Assembly: GCA_963761475.1 (NCBI GenBank)
Contig: CAVXGT010000020.1
Location: forward strand, 614,669 to 678,668
Direction of reading: 5' to 3'
Source of the DNA: Ga0077555 sp963761475
Lineage (GTDB): Bacteria; Pseudomonadota; Alphaproteobacteria; Rhizobiales; Hyphomicrobiaceae
DNA length: 64,000 bases
Below are positions 8,020 to 15,003 of this stretch, piece by piece. Positions within the stretch are counted from its first letter, which is position 1; each line of letters starts with the position of its first letter. Both the position numbers and the translations under genes were made by a program. The notes under the pieces are model-generated. The model worked only from the letters and a program-made list of their open reading frames with translations. It was not told the DNA's origin and did not search any database.

Positions 8020-8574
8020 TCAGCCGCGCTTTTGCCGCTCGCGACTTGCACGACTTGCCGCTGCCTTCCGCGGCCGTTTGGCCTTCGCAGTGACTTCACC
8101 TGCCGTTCCCGTCGACCCGAAACCGCCAGTCCCGCGTTCAGTCACGGACACCGCCTCCGCCTCCACCAGTAGAGCTTGACTGACCGGCGCCACGACGAGT
8201 TGCGCAATGCGCTCGCCTCGCGTCACATCGAACGGCTCCTGCCCGAGATTGACAAGGATGACCCCGACCTCGCCCCTGTAGTCGGCATCGATCGTGCCGG
8301 GACTGTTGAGCACCGTTATCCCGTGCTTGAGCGCAAGGCCGGAGCGCGGACGCACTTGCGCCTCGAAGCCGGATGGCAACTCCACGATGAGCCCGGTCGG
8401 AATCAAGGCGCGCGCTCCAGGCGATAAATGCACCGGCGCGTCATTGGCCACCGCCGCCACCAGATCCATTCCCGCCGCATCCCCCGTCGCATAGTGGGGC
8501 AGCGCGATGCCCTCGGCATGCGCAAGACGCACCAGCTTGACCGTGACACGGCCCTTTTTCGCTCCCCCTGCCAT
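8020..8574 (-). CDS. dut: Deoxyuridine 5'-triphosphate nucleotidohydrolase (dUTPase)
   Basis: Hydrolyses dUTP to dUMP and PPi, supplying dTMP precursor and keeping uracil out of DNA. The 184-aa chain shows all five trimeric dUTPase motifs: AAGMDL (33-38), PRSGLAL (76-82), GTIDADYRGE (93-102), RGERIAQLVV (119-128) and RGTGGFGSTG (147-156). The start codon ATG at 8574 shares one base with the coaBC stop (TGATG), so translation is coupled. After motif V there is a Lys/Arg/Ala-rich tail of about 28 residues (KAKRPRKAAASRASRERQKRG), which is longer than usual and of unknown use. Confidence 0.95.
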   Translation of the reverse strand: MAGGAKKGRVTVKLVRLAHAEGIALPHYATGDAAGMDLVAAVANDAPVHLSPGARALIPTGLIVELPSGFEAQVRPRSGLALKHGITVLNSPGTIDADYRGEVGVILVNLGQEPFDVTRGERIAQLVVAPVSQALLVEAEAVSVTERGTGGFGSTGTAGEVTAKAKRPRKAAASRASRERQKRG

Positions 8575-9827
8575 CAAGCCGACGCCGTCGTCTCGGCGAG
8601 ATGCCGCGCGGCACGCTCCATCAGCGCATCCGCCACAGCTTGCTTATCCATCTCAGGCCAGCTTTCCACGCCCTTGCCCGTCACCAGATGCACCGCGTTG
8701 CGGTCCCCGCCCATGATGCCGGTTTCGGGGCTGACGTCGTTGGCAACGATCCAGTCGCAGCCCTTCGACTTGAGCTTCTTTTGAGCGAAGGCAACGACCT
8801 GCTCGGTCTCGGCCGCAAACCCGATCACCAGCGGCGGACGCCGGCCTGGCGCCGCGTGCGCGATCGTCTTCAGGATGTCCGGGTTCTCGACCAGCTCGAG
8901 CTTGGGCGTGCGTGCCTTGCCGTCCTTCTTGATCTTTTCCGCCGTCGCGTTGGCAACCCGCCAGTCGGCAACCGCAGCGGCAAAGATCGCGCAATCGGCG
9001 GGCAGCGCTGCCTCCACCGCCGCTAGCATCTGCTGCGCCAACTCGATCTTCACAACCGTGACGCCAGCGGGATCCTTGAGGTTGGTCGGCCCCGCCACCA
9101 GCGTCACCCGTGCACCCAAGGCCGCAGCCGCAGCCGCAATCGCATAGCCCTGCTTTCCCGACGAACGGTTGGCGATATAGCGCACGGGATCGATCGGCTC
9201 ATGCGTTGGCCCCGAGGTGATCAGCACATGCCGCCCATCGAGCAATTGCCCGGTACCGGTCCCACCAGCGCCCCGGCCAACGGCTTGCCCCAGCATCCGC
9301 TCGATCGCGCCAAGGATCTCCGACGGCTCCGCCATCCGGCCTGGTCCGGCCTCGCCCCGCTCCGCCATTTCGCCGACATTGGGCCCGACCATGGCAATGC
9401 CATCGCCAGCCAGCGCAGCAACATTCCGCTGCGTCGCCGGGTGCCGCCACATGAATGGGTTCATCGCCGGCGCCACCAGTACGGGCTTGTCGGTCGCCAG
9501 CAGTACCGCTGTCGCCAGATCGTCGGCATGTCCACCAGCCATGCGCGCCATCAGGTTGGCCGTGGCTGGTGCCACGACGATCAAATCCGCTTCGCGGGAG
9601 AGGCGGATGTGGCCGATCTCGCGCTCGTCATCGAGGCTGAAGAGATCCTGGAAAACCCGGTCCCCGGTGAGCGCACCGACCGACAGCGGCGTCACGAACT
9701 CCGCTGCAGCCTTGGTCATGACGGCGCGCACCCGAATTCCCTTTTCCCGGGCGCGCCGAATGAGCTCCAGGCACTTGTAGGCGGCGATGCCGCCGCCGAT
9801 GATGAGCACAATGCGCTTTTCCGACAT
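8574..9827 (-). CDS. coaBC: Bifunctional phosphopantothenoylcysteine decarboxylase / phosphopantothenate-cysteine ligase
   Basis: Catalyses two successive steps of CoA synthesis: CTP-dependent joining of cysteine to phosphopantothenate (CoaB half) and FMN-dependent decarboxylation to phosphopantetheine (CoaC half). The 417-aa chain starts at MSEKRIVLIIGGGIAAYK. The CoaC motif is PAMNPFMW. The CoaB half has ITSGPTHEPIDPVRYIANRS, then AAAVADWR, and KDGKARTPKLELVENPDIL with the conserved Lys. A second in-frame ATG is five codons upstream. dut follows with a one-base overlap, a common alphaproteobacterial arrangement. Confidence 0.96.
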   Translation of the reverse strand: MSEKRIVLIIGGGIAAYKCLELIRRAREKGIRVRAVMTKAAAEFVTPLSVGALTGDRVFQDLFSLDDEREIGHIRLSREADLIVVAPATANLMARMAGGHADDLATAVLLATDKPVLVAPAMNPFMWRHPATQRNVAALAGDGIAMVGPNVGEMAERGEAGPGRMAEPSEILGAIERMLGQAVGRGAGGTGTGQLLDGRHVLITSGPTHEPIDPVRYIANRSSGKQGYAIAAAAAALGARVTLVAGPTNLKDPAGVTVVKIELAQQMLAAVEAALPADCAIFAAAVADWRVANATAEKIKKDGKARTPKLELVENPDILKTIAHAAPGRRPPLVIGFAAETEQVVAFAQKKLKSKGCDWIVANDVSPETGIMGGDRNAVHLVTGKGVESWPEMDKQAVADALMERAARHLAETTASA

Positions 9828-10125
9828 GCCCTCGTCTCGCATGGATTGTCTGGCCCGAACGAAGATCCGACAGCCGTTGGCAAACACTGACGCCCCCGGA
9901 CCCGACGGATCGCACGGCCCGATATTCACCTTGAAGTTAGCATGTCTCGTGCCGCGAGGCACCGCCAAGCCTGGGAAACGACTAACCACACCTTGCCGCT
10001 CCGGCTGGCGCCTTCGCACGCTGGCCCCTGGAGGCGGGCACACAGCCGACCCGGCCAGCGCGTTGCATCTCCATCCCGGGGAAACCAGTGTCGCGAAAGC
10101 TCCCCATCCCGTCATCCAACAGTGC
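9828..10125. other. Intergenic region upstream of coaBC
   Basis: About 300 bases between the coaBC start and the hairpin array. No convincing ORF, RNA gene or promoter hexamers could be picked out. It should hold the coaBC promoter on the minus strand. Confidence 0.35.
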
Positions 10126-10202
10126 TAGTGAGGCGTAGCGCCTTAGTTGACCGATGGTGCGGCGAGGTTTCAGTCAACTAAGGCGCGACAAACGCCTCAC
10201 TA
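10126..10202 (+). repeat. Long hairpin unit 1 of a four-unit array
   Basis: Basal stem TAGTGAGGCG (10126-10135) pairs with CGCCTCACTA (10193-10202). The upper stem GCGCCTTAGTTGAC (10138-10151) pairs perfectly with 10173-10186. The internal loop is two bases on the 5' side and six on the 3' side. The 21-base apical loop contains GGTGCGGCGAGG, which resembles the loops of the other units. Confidence 0.85.
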
Positions 10203-10213
10203 AGCCAATGTTG

Positions 10214-10296
10214 TTGCTAGTGTTCCGATTCTGACATTTGCATCCCGGTTCGGCTAGGCTGCAAGCAAATGTCAGAACCATCAGGAACACTAGCAA
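10214..10296 (+). repeat. Long hairpin unit 2 of a four-unit array
   Basis: Basal stem TTGCTAGTGTTCC (10214-10226) pairs with 10284-10296. The upper stem TTCTGACATTTGC (10229-10241) pairs with 10265-10277. The internal loop is again two bases on the 5' side and six on the 3' side. The 23-base apical loop carries CCCGGTTCGGCTAGG. Confidence 0.87.
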
Positions 10297-10306
10297 GTAT
10301 ATGTTT

Positions 10307-10385
10307 CTAGTGTAGCTTTTGCGCCTGGCGTTTGGTTGCGAGCCAAGCCGCAACCGGGTACCAAACGTCAGGCGCGCTACACTAG
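10307..10385 (-). repeat. Long hairpin unit 3 of a four-unit array, reversed orientation
   Basis: Basal stem CTAGTGTAGC (10307-10316) pairs with GCTACACTAG (10376-10385). The upper stem GCGCCTGGCGTTTGG (10321-10335) pairs with 10361-10375 with one G-U. The bulge is four bases (TTTT) on the 5' side only. Read on the minus strand, the 25-base loop contains CCCGGTTGCGGCTTGG, nearly the unit 2 loop, so the unit is inverted relative to units 1 and 2. Confidence 0.87.
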
Positions 10386-10456
10386 TGGCTCTTGTGTCGC
10401 GCCTAAATCTTGAGGAGTCGCGGCCAGGGTGCGATTTAGGCGCGACGAGCCACTAG
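10382..10456 (-). repeat. Long hairpin unit 4 of a four-unit array, reversed orientation
   Basis: Basal stem CTAGTGGCTC (10382-10391) pairs with GAGCCACTAG (10447-10456) and shares its first CTAG with the end of unit 3. The upper stem TCGCGCCTAAATC (10397-10409) pairs with 10433-10445. The internal loop is five bases on the 5' side and one on the 3' side, the mirror of units 1 and 2. The minus-strand loop reads CCCTGGCCGCGACTCC. Confidence 0.87.
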
Positions 10457-10487
10457 AGCATCCTGCGACGCGAGGATCATCCGCCCG

Positions 10488-11678
10488 ATGGAACGCCACA
10501 CGCCAGCCGTTCGCTTCCACACCTCACTCGACGAAGTCGGGGCTGAGGACTGGGACCGGCTGTTCCCCGGCGAGCCGGAGGATTGGGCCTTCTATCGCGC
10601 CATCGAGGCAAGCCCGCCGGAAAACTTCACCCTTGGCGCCATCACGGTTGCCGACGAGGCCGGTGCCGTGCTGGCGGCAGCACCTCTCTTCAAGGTCGAC
10701 TATCGCCTCGACACACCGTTCCAGGGCCGCCTGCGCCAAATCGCCGACTGGCTTCACGCCCGCAAACCCGGCCTGACCAGCATCGGCGTCCTGGGCCTGG
10801 GCTCGCCCTTGTCCGACAATTGCAGCCTGGGCTTTGCGCCCGCGCTCCCGCTGGCCGACCGGCTCGACATCGTGCGCTTGATGCTCACAGCCCTGGCCGG
10901 CCGCGCCTCTGAGGAGCGCGCCAACATCATGGCCGTCAAGAGCCTCGGCGCCGAGGCCAAGTTTCTGGGCCCTGTGCTGGCCGAAGCCGGATATGGCGAG
11001 GTGACGAGCGTCCCCGTCGCCACACTTAACGTCGAGCACGCCTCCCTCGACGCCTATCTGAAAAGCCTCAAGCGCCAGCATCGCCACTACTTTCGCAACA
11101 AGCTGAAGACGCTGCCGCAACTGCGGATCGAGTTCCGCCACTCCGCATCAGGCCTCGAGGACGAGCTGGTCGCGCTCTACGAAGCAACGCTCGCCCAGTC
11201 CGGCGTCTCCTACGGAGACTTCGACAGGATCGGCCCCGGCTATTTCGAATCCTTTCTCGCCTACCAGGGCGAGCGCGCCCGCCTGATGCTGTTCTGGCAC
11301 GGCGACACGCTCGTCTCCTTCCACCTCTTTCACGCCGGCACCCGGCGCATCATCTCCAATAAGATGGGCATGCGCTATCCCGAGGCCCGCGACCTCAATC
11401 TCTATTTCCTCAACTGGCTGGAAATCATCGACTTCGCCTGCAAGCACCAGGTTCCCGAGATCGAGATGGGCGCAACCACTTACAAGGCCAAGCTATTGTT
11501 TGGCAGCCACCTGGAGCGGCGCTACCTGCACTTCCGCTTCCGCCGTGACATCACCAATCGGCTGGCCCGTCCGTTCCACCGCTTTTTCGACTTCGAGCGC
11601 AATGATGGCGAGTTGCAGGCGCTGGCAGCCGAAGGCCCCCTGCCCGGCCTCGACAATGAAAGGACTACGAGACCATGA
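10488..11678 (+). CDS. GNAT / FemAB-like acyltransferase family protein
   Basis: A 396-aa cytoplasmic protein of the GNAT-fold group that includes peptidoglycan-biosynthesis-like (FemAB/BioF2-type) transferases. The C-terminal half carries the recognisable part: LDAYLKSLKRQHRHYFRNKLKTL, then LYEATLAQSG, FHAGTRRIISNKMGM and the NLYFLNWLEIIDFACKHQ region. The EMGATTYKAKLLFGS segment (about 326-340) is typical near the acceptor site. It overlaps the first SMR gene by four bases (ATGA), so the three genes form a tight operon, possibly adding an acyl or amino-acyl group to an envelope component that the membrane pair then moves. The hairpin array ends 31 bases upstream of the start. Donor and acceptor are unknown. 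Confidence 0.7.
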   Translation: MERHTPAVRFHTSLDEVGAEDWDRLFPGEPEDWAFYRAIEASPPENFTLGAITVADEAGAVLAAAPLFKVDYRLDTPFQGRLRQIADWLHARKPGLTSIGVLGLGSPLSDNCSLGFAPALPLADRLDIVRLMLTALAGRASEERANIMAVKSLGAEAKFLGPVLAEAGYGEVTSVPVATLNVEHASLDAYLKSLKRQHRHYFRNKLKTLPQLRIEFRHSASGLEDELVALYEATLAQSGVSYGDFDRIGPGYFESFLAYQGERARLMLFWHGDTLVSFHLFHAGTRRIISNKMGMRYPEARDLNLYFLNWLEIIDFACKHQVPEIEMGATTYKAKLLFGSHLERRYLHFRFRRDITNRLARPFHRFFDFERNDGELQALAAEGPLPGLDNERTTRP

Positions 11679-12040
11679 GCCCGATCGCCTGGCTACTGCT
11701 CGGCGCCATGCTGGTGTTCGACACCACATCCCACCTGCTGCTGAAGGCATCGTCCGCACGCGCGGAAAGGGACACGCGCGACATGCACTTCCTGCGCCGC
11801 CTCGTCCGCATCCCGATCTTCTGGCTCGCCATCGCAGCCTTCCTTGCCATGATGGTCACCTGGATCGGTTTCTATTCCCACGTCCCCCTGGCCCAGGGCG
11901 TCATGACCGGCTGCATCACCATCGCCGGCGTCATGCTCGGCGGCCGCATCTTCTTCAATGAGAAGATCACGCCCGCACGTGCCATCTCGGCCCTGCTGAT
12001 CGCCGTGGGCGTCCTCCTCGTCGGCTGGGAGCAGACATGA
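11675..12040 (+). CDS. SMR/EamA-type small membrane transporter subunit 1
   Basis: A 121-aa four-helix protein of the drug/metabolite transporter superfamily. Helix 1 is PIAWLLLGAMLVFDTTSHLLLK, helices 2-3 span WLAIAAFLAMMVTWIGFYSHVPLAQGVM and ITIAGVMLGGRIFFNEKI, and helix 4 is ALLIAVGVLLVGWEQ. The NEKIT motif before the last helix matches SMR/ArnE-type proteins. It overlaps its neighbours by four bases on each side. A heterodimer with the next product is likely, by analogy with ArnE/ArnF and paired SMR proteins. Confidence 0.75.
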   Translation: MSPIAWLLLGAMLVFDTTSHLLLKASSARAERDTRDMHFLRRLVRIPIFWLAIAAFLAMMVTWIGFYSHVPLAQGVMTGCITIAGVMLGGRIFFNEKITPARAISALLIAVGVLLVGWEQT

Positions 12041-12405
12041 AGCGGCTGATCATCCTGGGCTTCCTGGCCCTGCTCGTCATCGACACCACCCAGCAGGTCC
12101 TGGCCAAGTTCGCTGGCGACCTGACCGGGCCCCTCGAGTTCTCGTGGGACTGGCTGCGCGCGCTCGGCCGCCAGCACATCCTCTATGCCCTTCTGGGCCT
12201 CTATCTCGCAGCCTTCTTCGTTTACTCCTGGCTGCTGCGTCACGCCCCCGTCGGTCCGTCCTACGCCGCCCTTCACGGCCACGTCGTCACCACCTTCCTC
12301 ATTTCGATCGTTTTCCTAGGCGAGCGCCTCACTCTGCTGCAGCTCGGCGGATGTGGCCTGATTGTTGCGGGGATCGTTCTTCTGGCGGTGACGGAGAAGC
12401 TGTAG
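12037..12405 (+). CDS. SMR/EamA-type small membrane transporter subunit 2
   Basis: A 122-aa four-helix protein, the likely partner of the preceding product. Helix 1 is LIILGFLALLVIDTTQQVLAK. The second block is YALLGLYLAAFFVYSWLLRHAPVGPSYAALHG, followed by VTTFLISIVFLGERLTLLQLGG and a last helix LIVAGIVLLAVT. GERLT is the SMR-like loop before the last helix. Its 3' end overlaps the convergent MFS gene by 77 bases, which is unusual. Confidence 0.75.
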   Translation: MKRLIILGFLALLVIDTTQQVLAKFAGDLTGPLEFSWDWLRALGRQHILYALLGLYLAAFFVYSWLLRHAPVGPSYAALHGHVVTTFLISIVFLGERLTLLQLGGCGLIVAGIVLLAVTEKL

Positions 12406-13942
12406 TGGGTGGCACTGCTGCCGCCTGCGCCGCTTTCGGAGCCGACCTTTTGAAGAGAAGCGCAAACGGTATGGCCAGCGCAGCCACAATCGTGAACAGG
12501 CCAAACGCGTTGATGTACGCGATCACGGCGGCTTGCCGGTTGATCTCACGGCCGATGCGCGCGAGCCCCCCCGTTGTCTCGGCATCCCATCCACCCATCA
12601 CCCAGGGCAGCGACAGCGCCGGGTTGAACGGATTGATGGCCTCCACCAGCCGCGCATAGTTGGCGCCGCTCGAGGCCACGATCTCCGCGATCGTGATCGA
12701 GATGAACAGGCTCGATGCGATGTTGCGCAACAGGTGGAACACGCCGAGCGCCTCCGGCCGGAGCTTCGGCTCCAGATCCGAGAACGTGGCGATCGACAAC
12801 GGCACGAACACGATGCCGATGCACATCCCCTGCACGATGCCGTTGATCGCAAGCTCCAGCGGCGTCACGTCGAGATTGATCCAAGTGAGCCACACCCCGC
12901 ACAGCGCCAGCAGCAGGAAGCCCGTCCCCATGCTGATCCGCGGATCGATCCTCTCGATCCACATCGCCGCGAAAAAGCCGATCAAACCGCCAACGCCCCG
13001 GCTTCCGATAACCCAGCCGACCAGCGCATCGGGATAGCCCGCATGCTGGCGCAGCAACGTCGGCAACACCACCATCGGCGTGAACGCCAGCATACCGAAC
13101 GCCGACACCACGATGTAGCCGAGCACCAGGTTGCGGTTGAACAGCAGCCTGAGATTGAGGAACGGCTGCTCGGTGGTGAGGCTGTGGCTGATGAACACGT
13201 AGAAGCTGAGCACAGCCATTGAGGCCGCCACGACAAGCTGCTGGGATTCGAACCAGTCAAGCCGCGGCCCCCGCGCCAGCAGGTATTGCAGGCAGCCGAT
13301 CGCGATCGAGAGCGACAGGAACCCGACCCAATCGAAACCGATCGGCTTCGGCTTGCGGTCCTTAGGCAGCAGCAGGTAGAGGCCAGCAAACGAGATCATG
13401 CTGATCGGCACCAGCATGTGGAACGCCCACCGCCAGCCGAAGTCCTCGGCAAGCTGCCCGGCGAACGCCGGCCCGATGATCGGCCCGAGGATGGTTCCCA
13501 TGCCGTTGATGCCCATCACGAAGCGATGCCGCTCCTTGGGATAGATGTCGAGCAGGATGGATTGCGCCAGCGGCACTGTCGGCGCCCCGATCGCGCCCTG
13601 CACGATCCGCCAGAAGATGAGTGTTTCGAGCGACGGCGCCGTCCCGCACATCAGCGTTGAGAAAATGAACCCTGCAACGCAGGTGACCATCGTCCGCCGC
13701 CGTCCGAAGCGCGCGACCAGCCATCCCGTCATCGGCGTAGCGATGGCAATCGCCAGGATGTTGAAGGTGATGATCCACGACACTTCGTCTGGCGTCGCCG
13801 ACATTGAGCCCTGGATCTGCGGCAGCACGGTCGACACCACCAGGATCGTCGTGAAGTAGAGCGTCACCGTGAACATGTTCGACACGAGAATGCCCGCCCT
13901 GTGCAGGGGCGTAAGTTCGGGCGTGTCGTCGGCAGTGCTCAT
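12329..13942 (-). CDS. DHA2-family MFS efflux transporter (EmrB/QacA-like)
   Basis: A 537-aa, probably 14-helix drug:H+ antiporter of the inner membrane. The start at 13942 (MSTADDTPELTPLHRAG) was chosen over upstream in-frame ATGs because homologous sequence begins just after it. Helix 1 holds TLYFTTILVVSTVLPQIQGSM, followed by DEVSWIITFNILAIAIATPMTGWL and the MFS loop ARFGRRRTM. Motif C is visible as MGTILGPIIGPAFAGQL. The tail (PKAAQAAAVPPTTASPSPPEE) is disordered and overlaps the 3' end of the SMR gene. No MFP/EmrA partner or regulator is adjacent. A close paralogue lies at 18480-20005. Confidence 0.88.
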   Translation of the reverse strand: MSTADDTPELTPLHRAGILVSNMFTVTLYFTTILVVSTVLPQIQGSMSATPDEVSWIITFNILAIAIATPMTGWLVARFGRRRTMVTCVAGFIFSTLMCGTAPSLETLIFWRIVQGAIGAPTVPLAQSILLDIYPKERHRFVMGINGMGTILGPIIGPAFAGQLAEDFGWRWAFHMLVPISMISFAGLYLLLPKDRKPKPIGFDWVGFLSLSIAIGCLQYLLARGPRLDWFESQQLVVAASMAVLSFYVFISHSLTTEQPFLNLRLLFNRNLVLGYIVVSAFGMLAFTPMVVLPTLLRQHAGYPDALVGWVIGSRGVGGLIGFFAAMWIERIDPRISMGTGFLLLALCGVWLTWINLDVTPLELAINGIVQGMCIGIVFVPLSIATFSDLEPKLRPEALGVFHLLRNIASSLFISITIAEIVASSGANYARLVEAINPFNPALSLPWVMGGWDAETTGGLARIGREINRQAAVIAYINAFGLFTIVAALAIPFALLFKRSAPKAAQAAAVPPTTASPSPPEERSPQQSGHIRRAAAE

Positions 13943-14409
13943 CGGGGGCATTTCCAGTGGACGAGTTACCATGCTTGCACCGTGCCCTGGCATTTGCCTA
14001 GGGCGTGGGGAGCCAGCTCAGCCCCGCGACGGCCGTCAGACGCACTGGAACTGAGATGAAGCAACGATTTGAGGCCGCCGATCCATCGATCGAATACGTG
14101 CCAATCTGCCTCGTCTGCAAGACCTGTCCTGCCAGCGGGTTTCACATGCCGCGCCGCATAACCCCGTCCGTTGCAGGCAAACGCCGTTTACCATGCTGCC
14201 GCCCAGCGCAGGATGCCACGTCCCGTCGAGCTAGTATCAGGTTATTGACAATCTCGCCGAACCGCCGGCCCCATTGCGCTGGTGCCAACCGGGATCGCCA
14301 CAGAAACGTGACTGGCGCCGGGACCAATGCATTGCTTCAAGTCCGACCTTCGCCTCCCTCTCGATCACCGCCAACCCGACCGGGTCGACTGACAGGACAC
14401 GCCCCATCC
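13943..14409. other. Intergenic region, no gene seen
   Basis: 467 bases between the divergent MFS gene and a hypothetical gene. An open frame crosses it on the plus strand, but its composition looks non-coding. No clear promoters, hairpins or RNAs were recognised. Confidence 0.35.
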
Positions 14410-14787
14410 ATGCCGCAGGTCACTATCGAGGAAACCAAACGTATCGTCGGTGAAATGCTGGCTGCACATTTGCCGGTCGGTTGGGGTTACCAGGTTCGCC
14501 ACCGGCATCGCTCGGACCAGGCTGCGGGTGACGACGACTCGCCCAACGACCTGAGCTGGCGCATTTGGCGCCCCGAGGACGTCGGCGATGCACTCCGCTA
14601 TTACCGCCTCGAGCTCGTCGGCTCATCCAGCAACGAGTTCGTCATTACCCACGGCAACGCCGACACCGGCATTTTTCCCATGCCCGAAACGGCGACCGTC
14701 TTCACCACCTGGACGGCCGGCAGCGCCCTTGCGGCCATCGTCGCAGGTGAGGGTCGCCACACACCCAATCGCTACGGCCAGAAGTAG
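14410..14787 (+). CDS. Hypothetical protein, 125 aa
   Basis: Starts at MPQVTIEETKRIVGEMLAAH. It is a soluble alpha/beta-looking protein rich in charged and aromatic residues (SWRIWRPEDVGDALRYYRLEL) with no membrane segment or signal peptide. The C-terminal part has PETATVFTTWTAGSALAAIV. I do not recognise a family. The start is favoured because the upstream part of the same frame looks non-coding. It precedes the spermidine-synthase-like gene by about 215 bases. Confidence 0.5.
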   Translation: MPQVTIEETKRIVGEMLAAHLPVGWGYQVRHRHRSDQAAGDDDSPNDLSWRIWRPEDVGDALRYYRLELVGSSSNEFVITHGNADTGIFPMPETATVFTTWTAGSALAAIVAGEGRHTPNRYGQK

Positions 14788-15003
14788 CGCCAAGGGTTGC
14801 ATCCGCGCCCATCCGCCAGGCGTAGACCCAGCCCGACTCCCGGCTGTAGCCTCGACCGGTCTCGCGCGGCCGATAGCGAATAGCTTCCGGCGGTGGCGAA
14901 AAATTGCGCCCGCACCCCGTCATGCCCCGCGCCGCGTTCAATCAAATGCAAGATTTCGCAAGTACGCTGCGGTAATCTTAATGGTAACCGGAGTCTTGCG
15001 TCC

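Noticed and set aside
10126..10456. CRISPR array
   Set aside because: There are no identical direct repeats with unique spacers; units are inverted repeats whose stems differ completely and whose loops are only similar.
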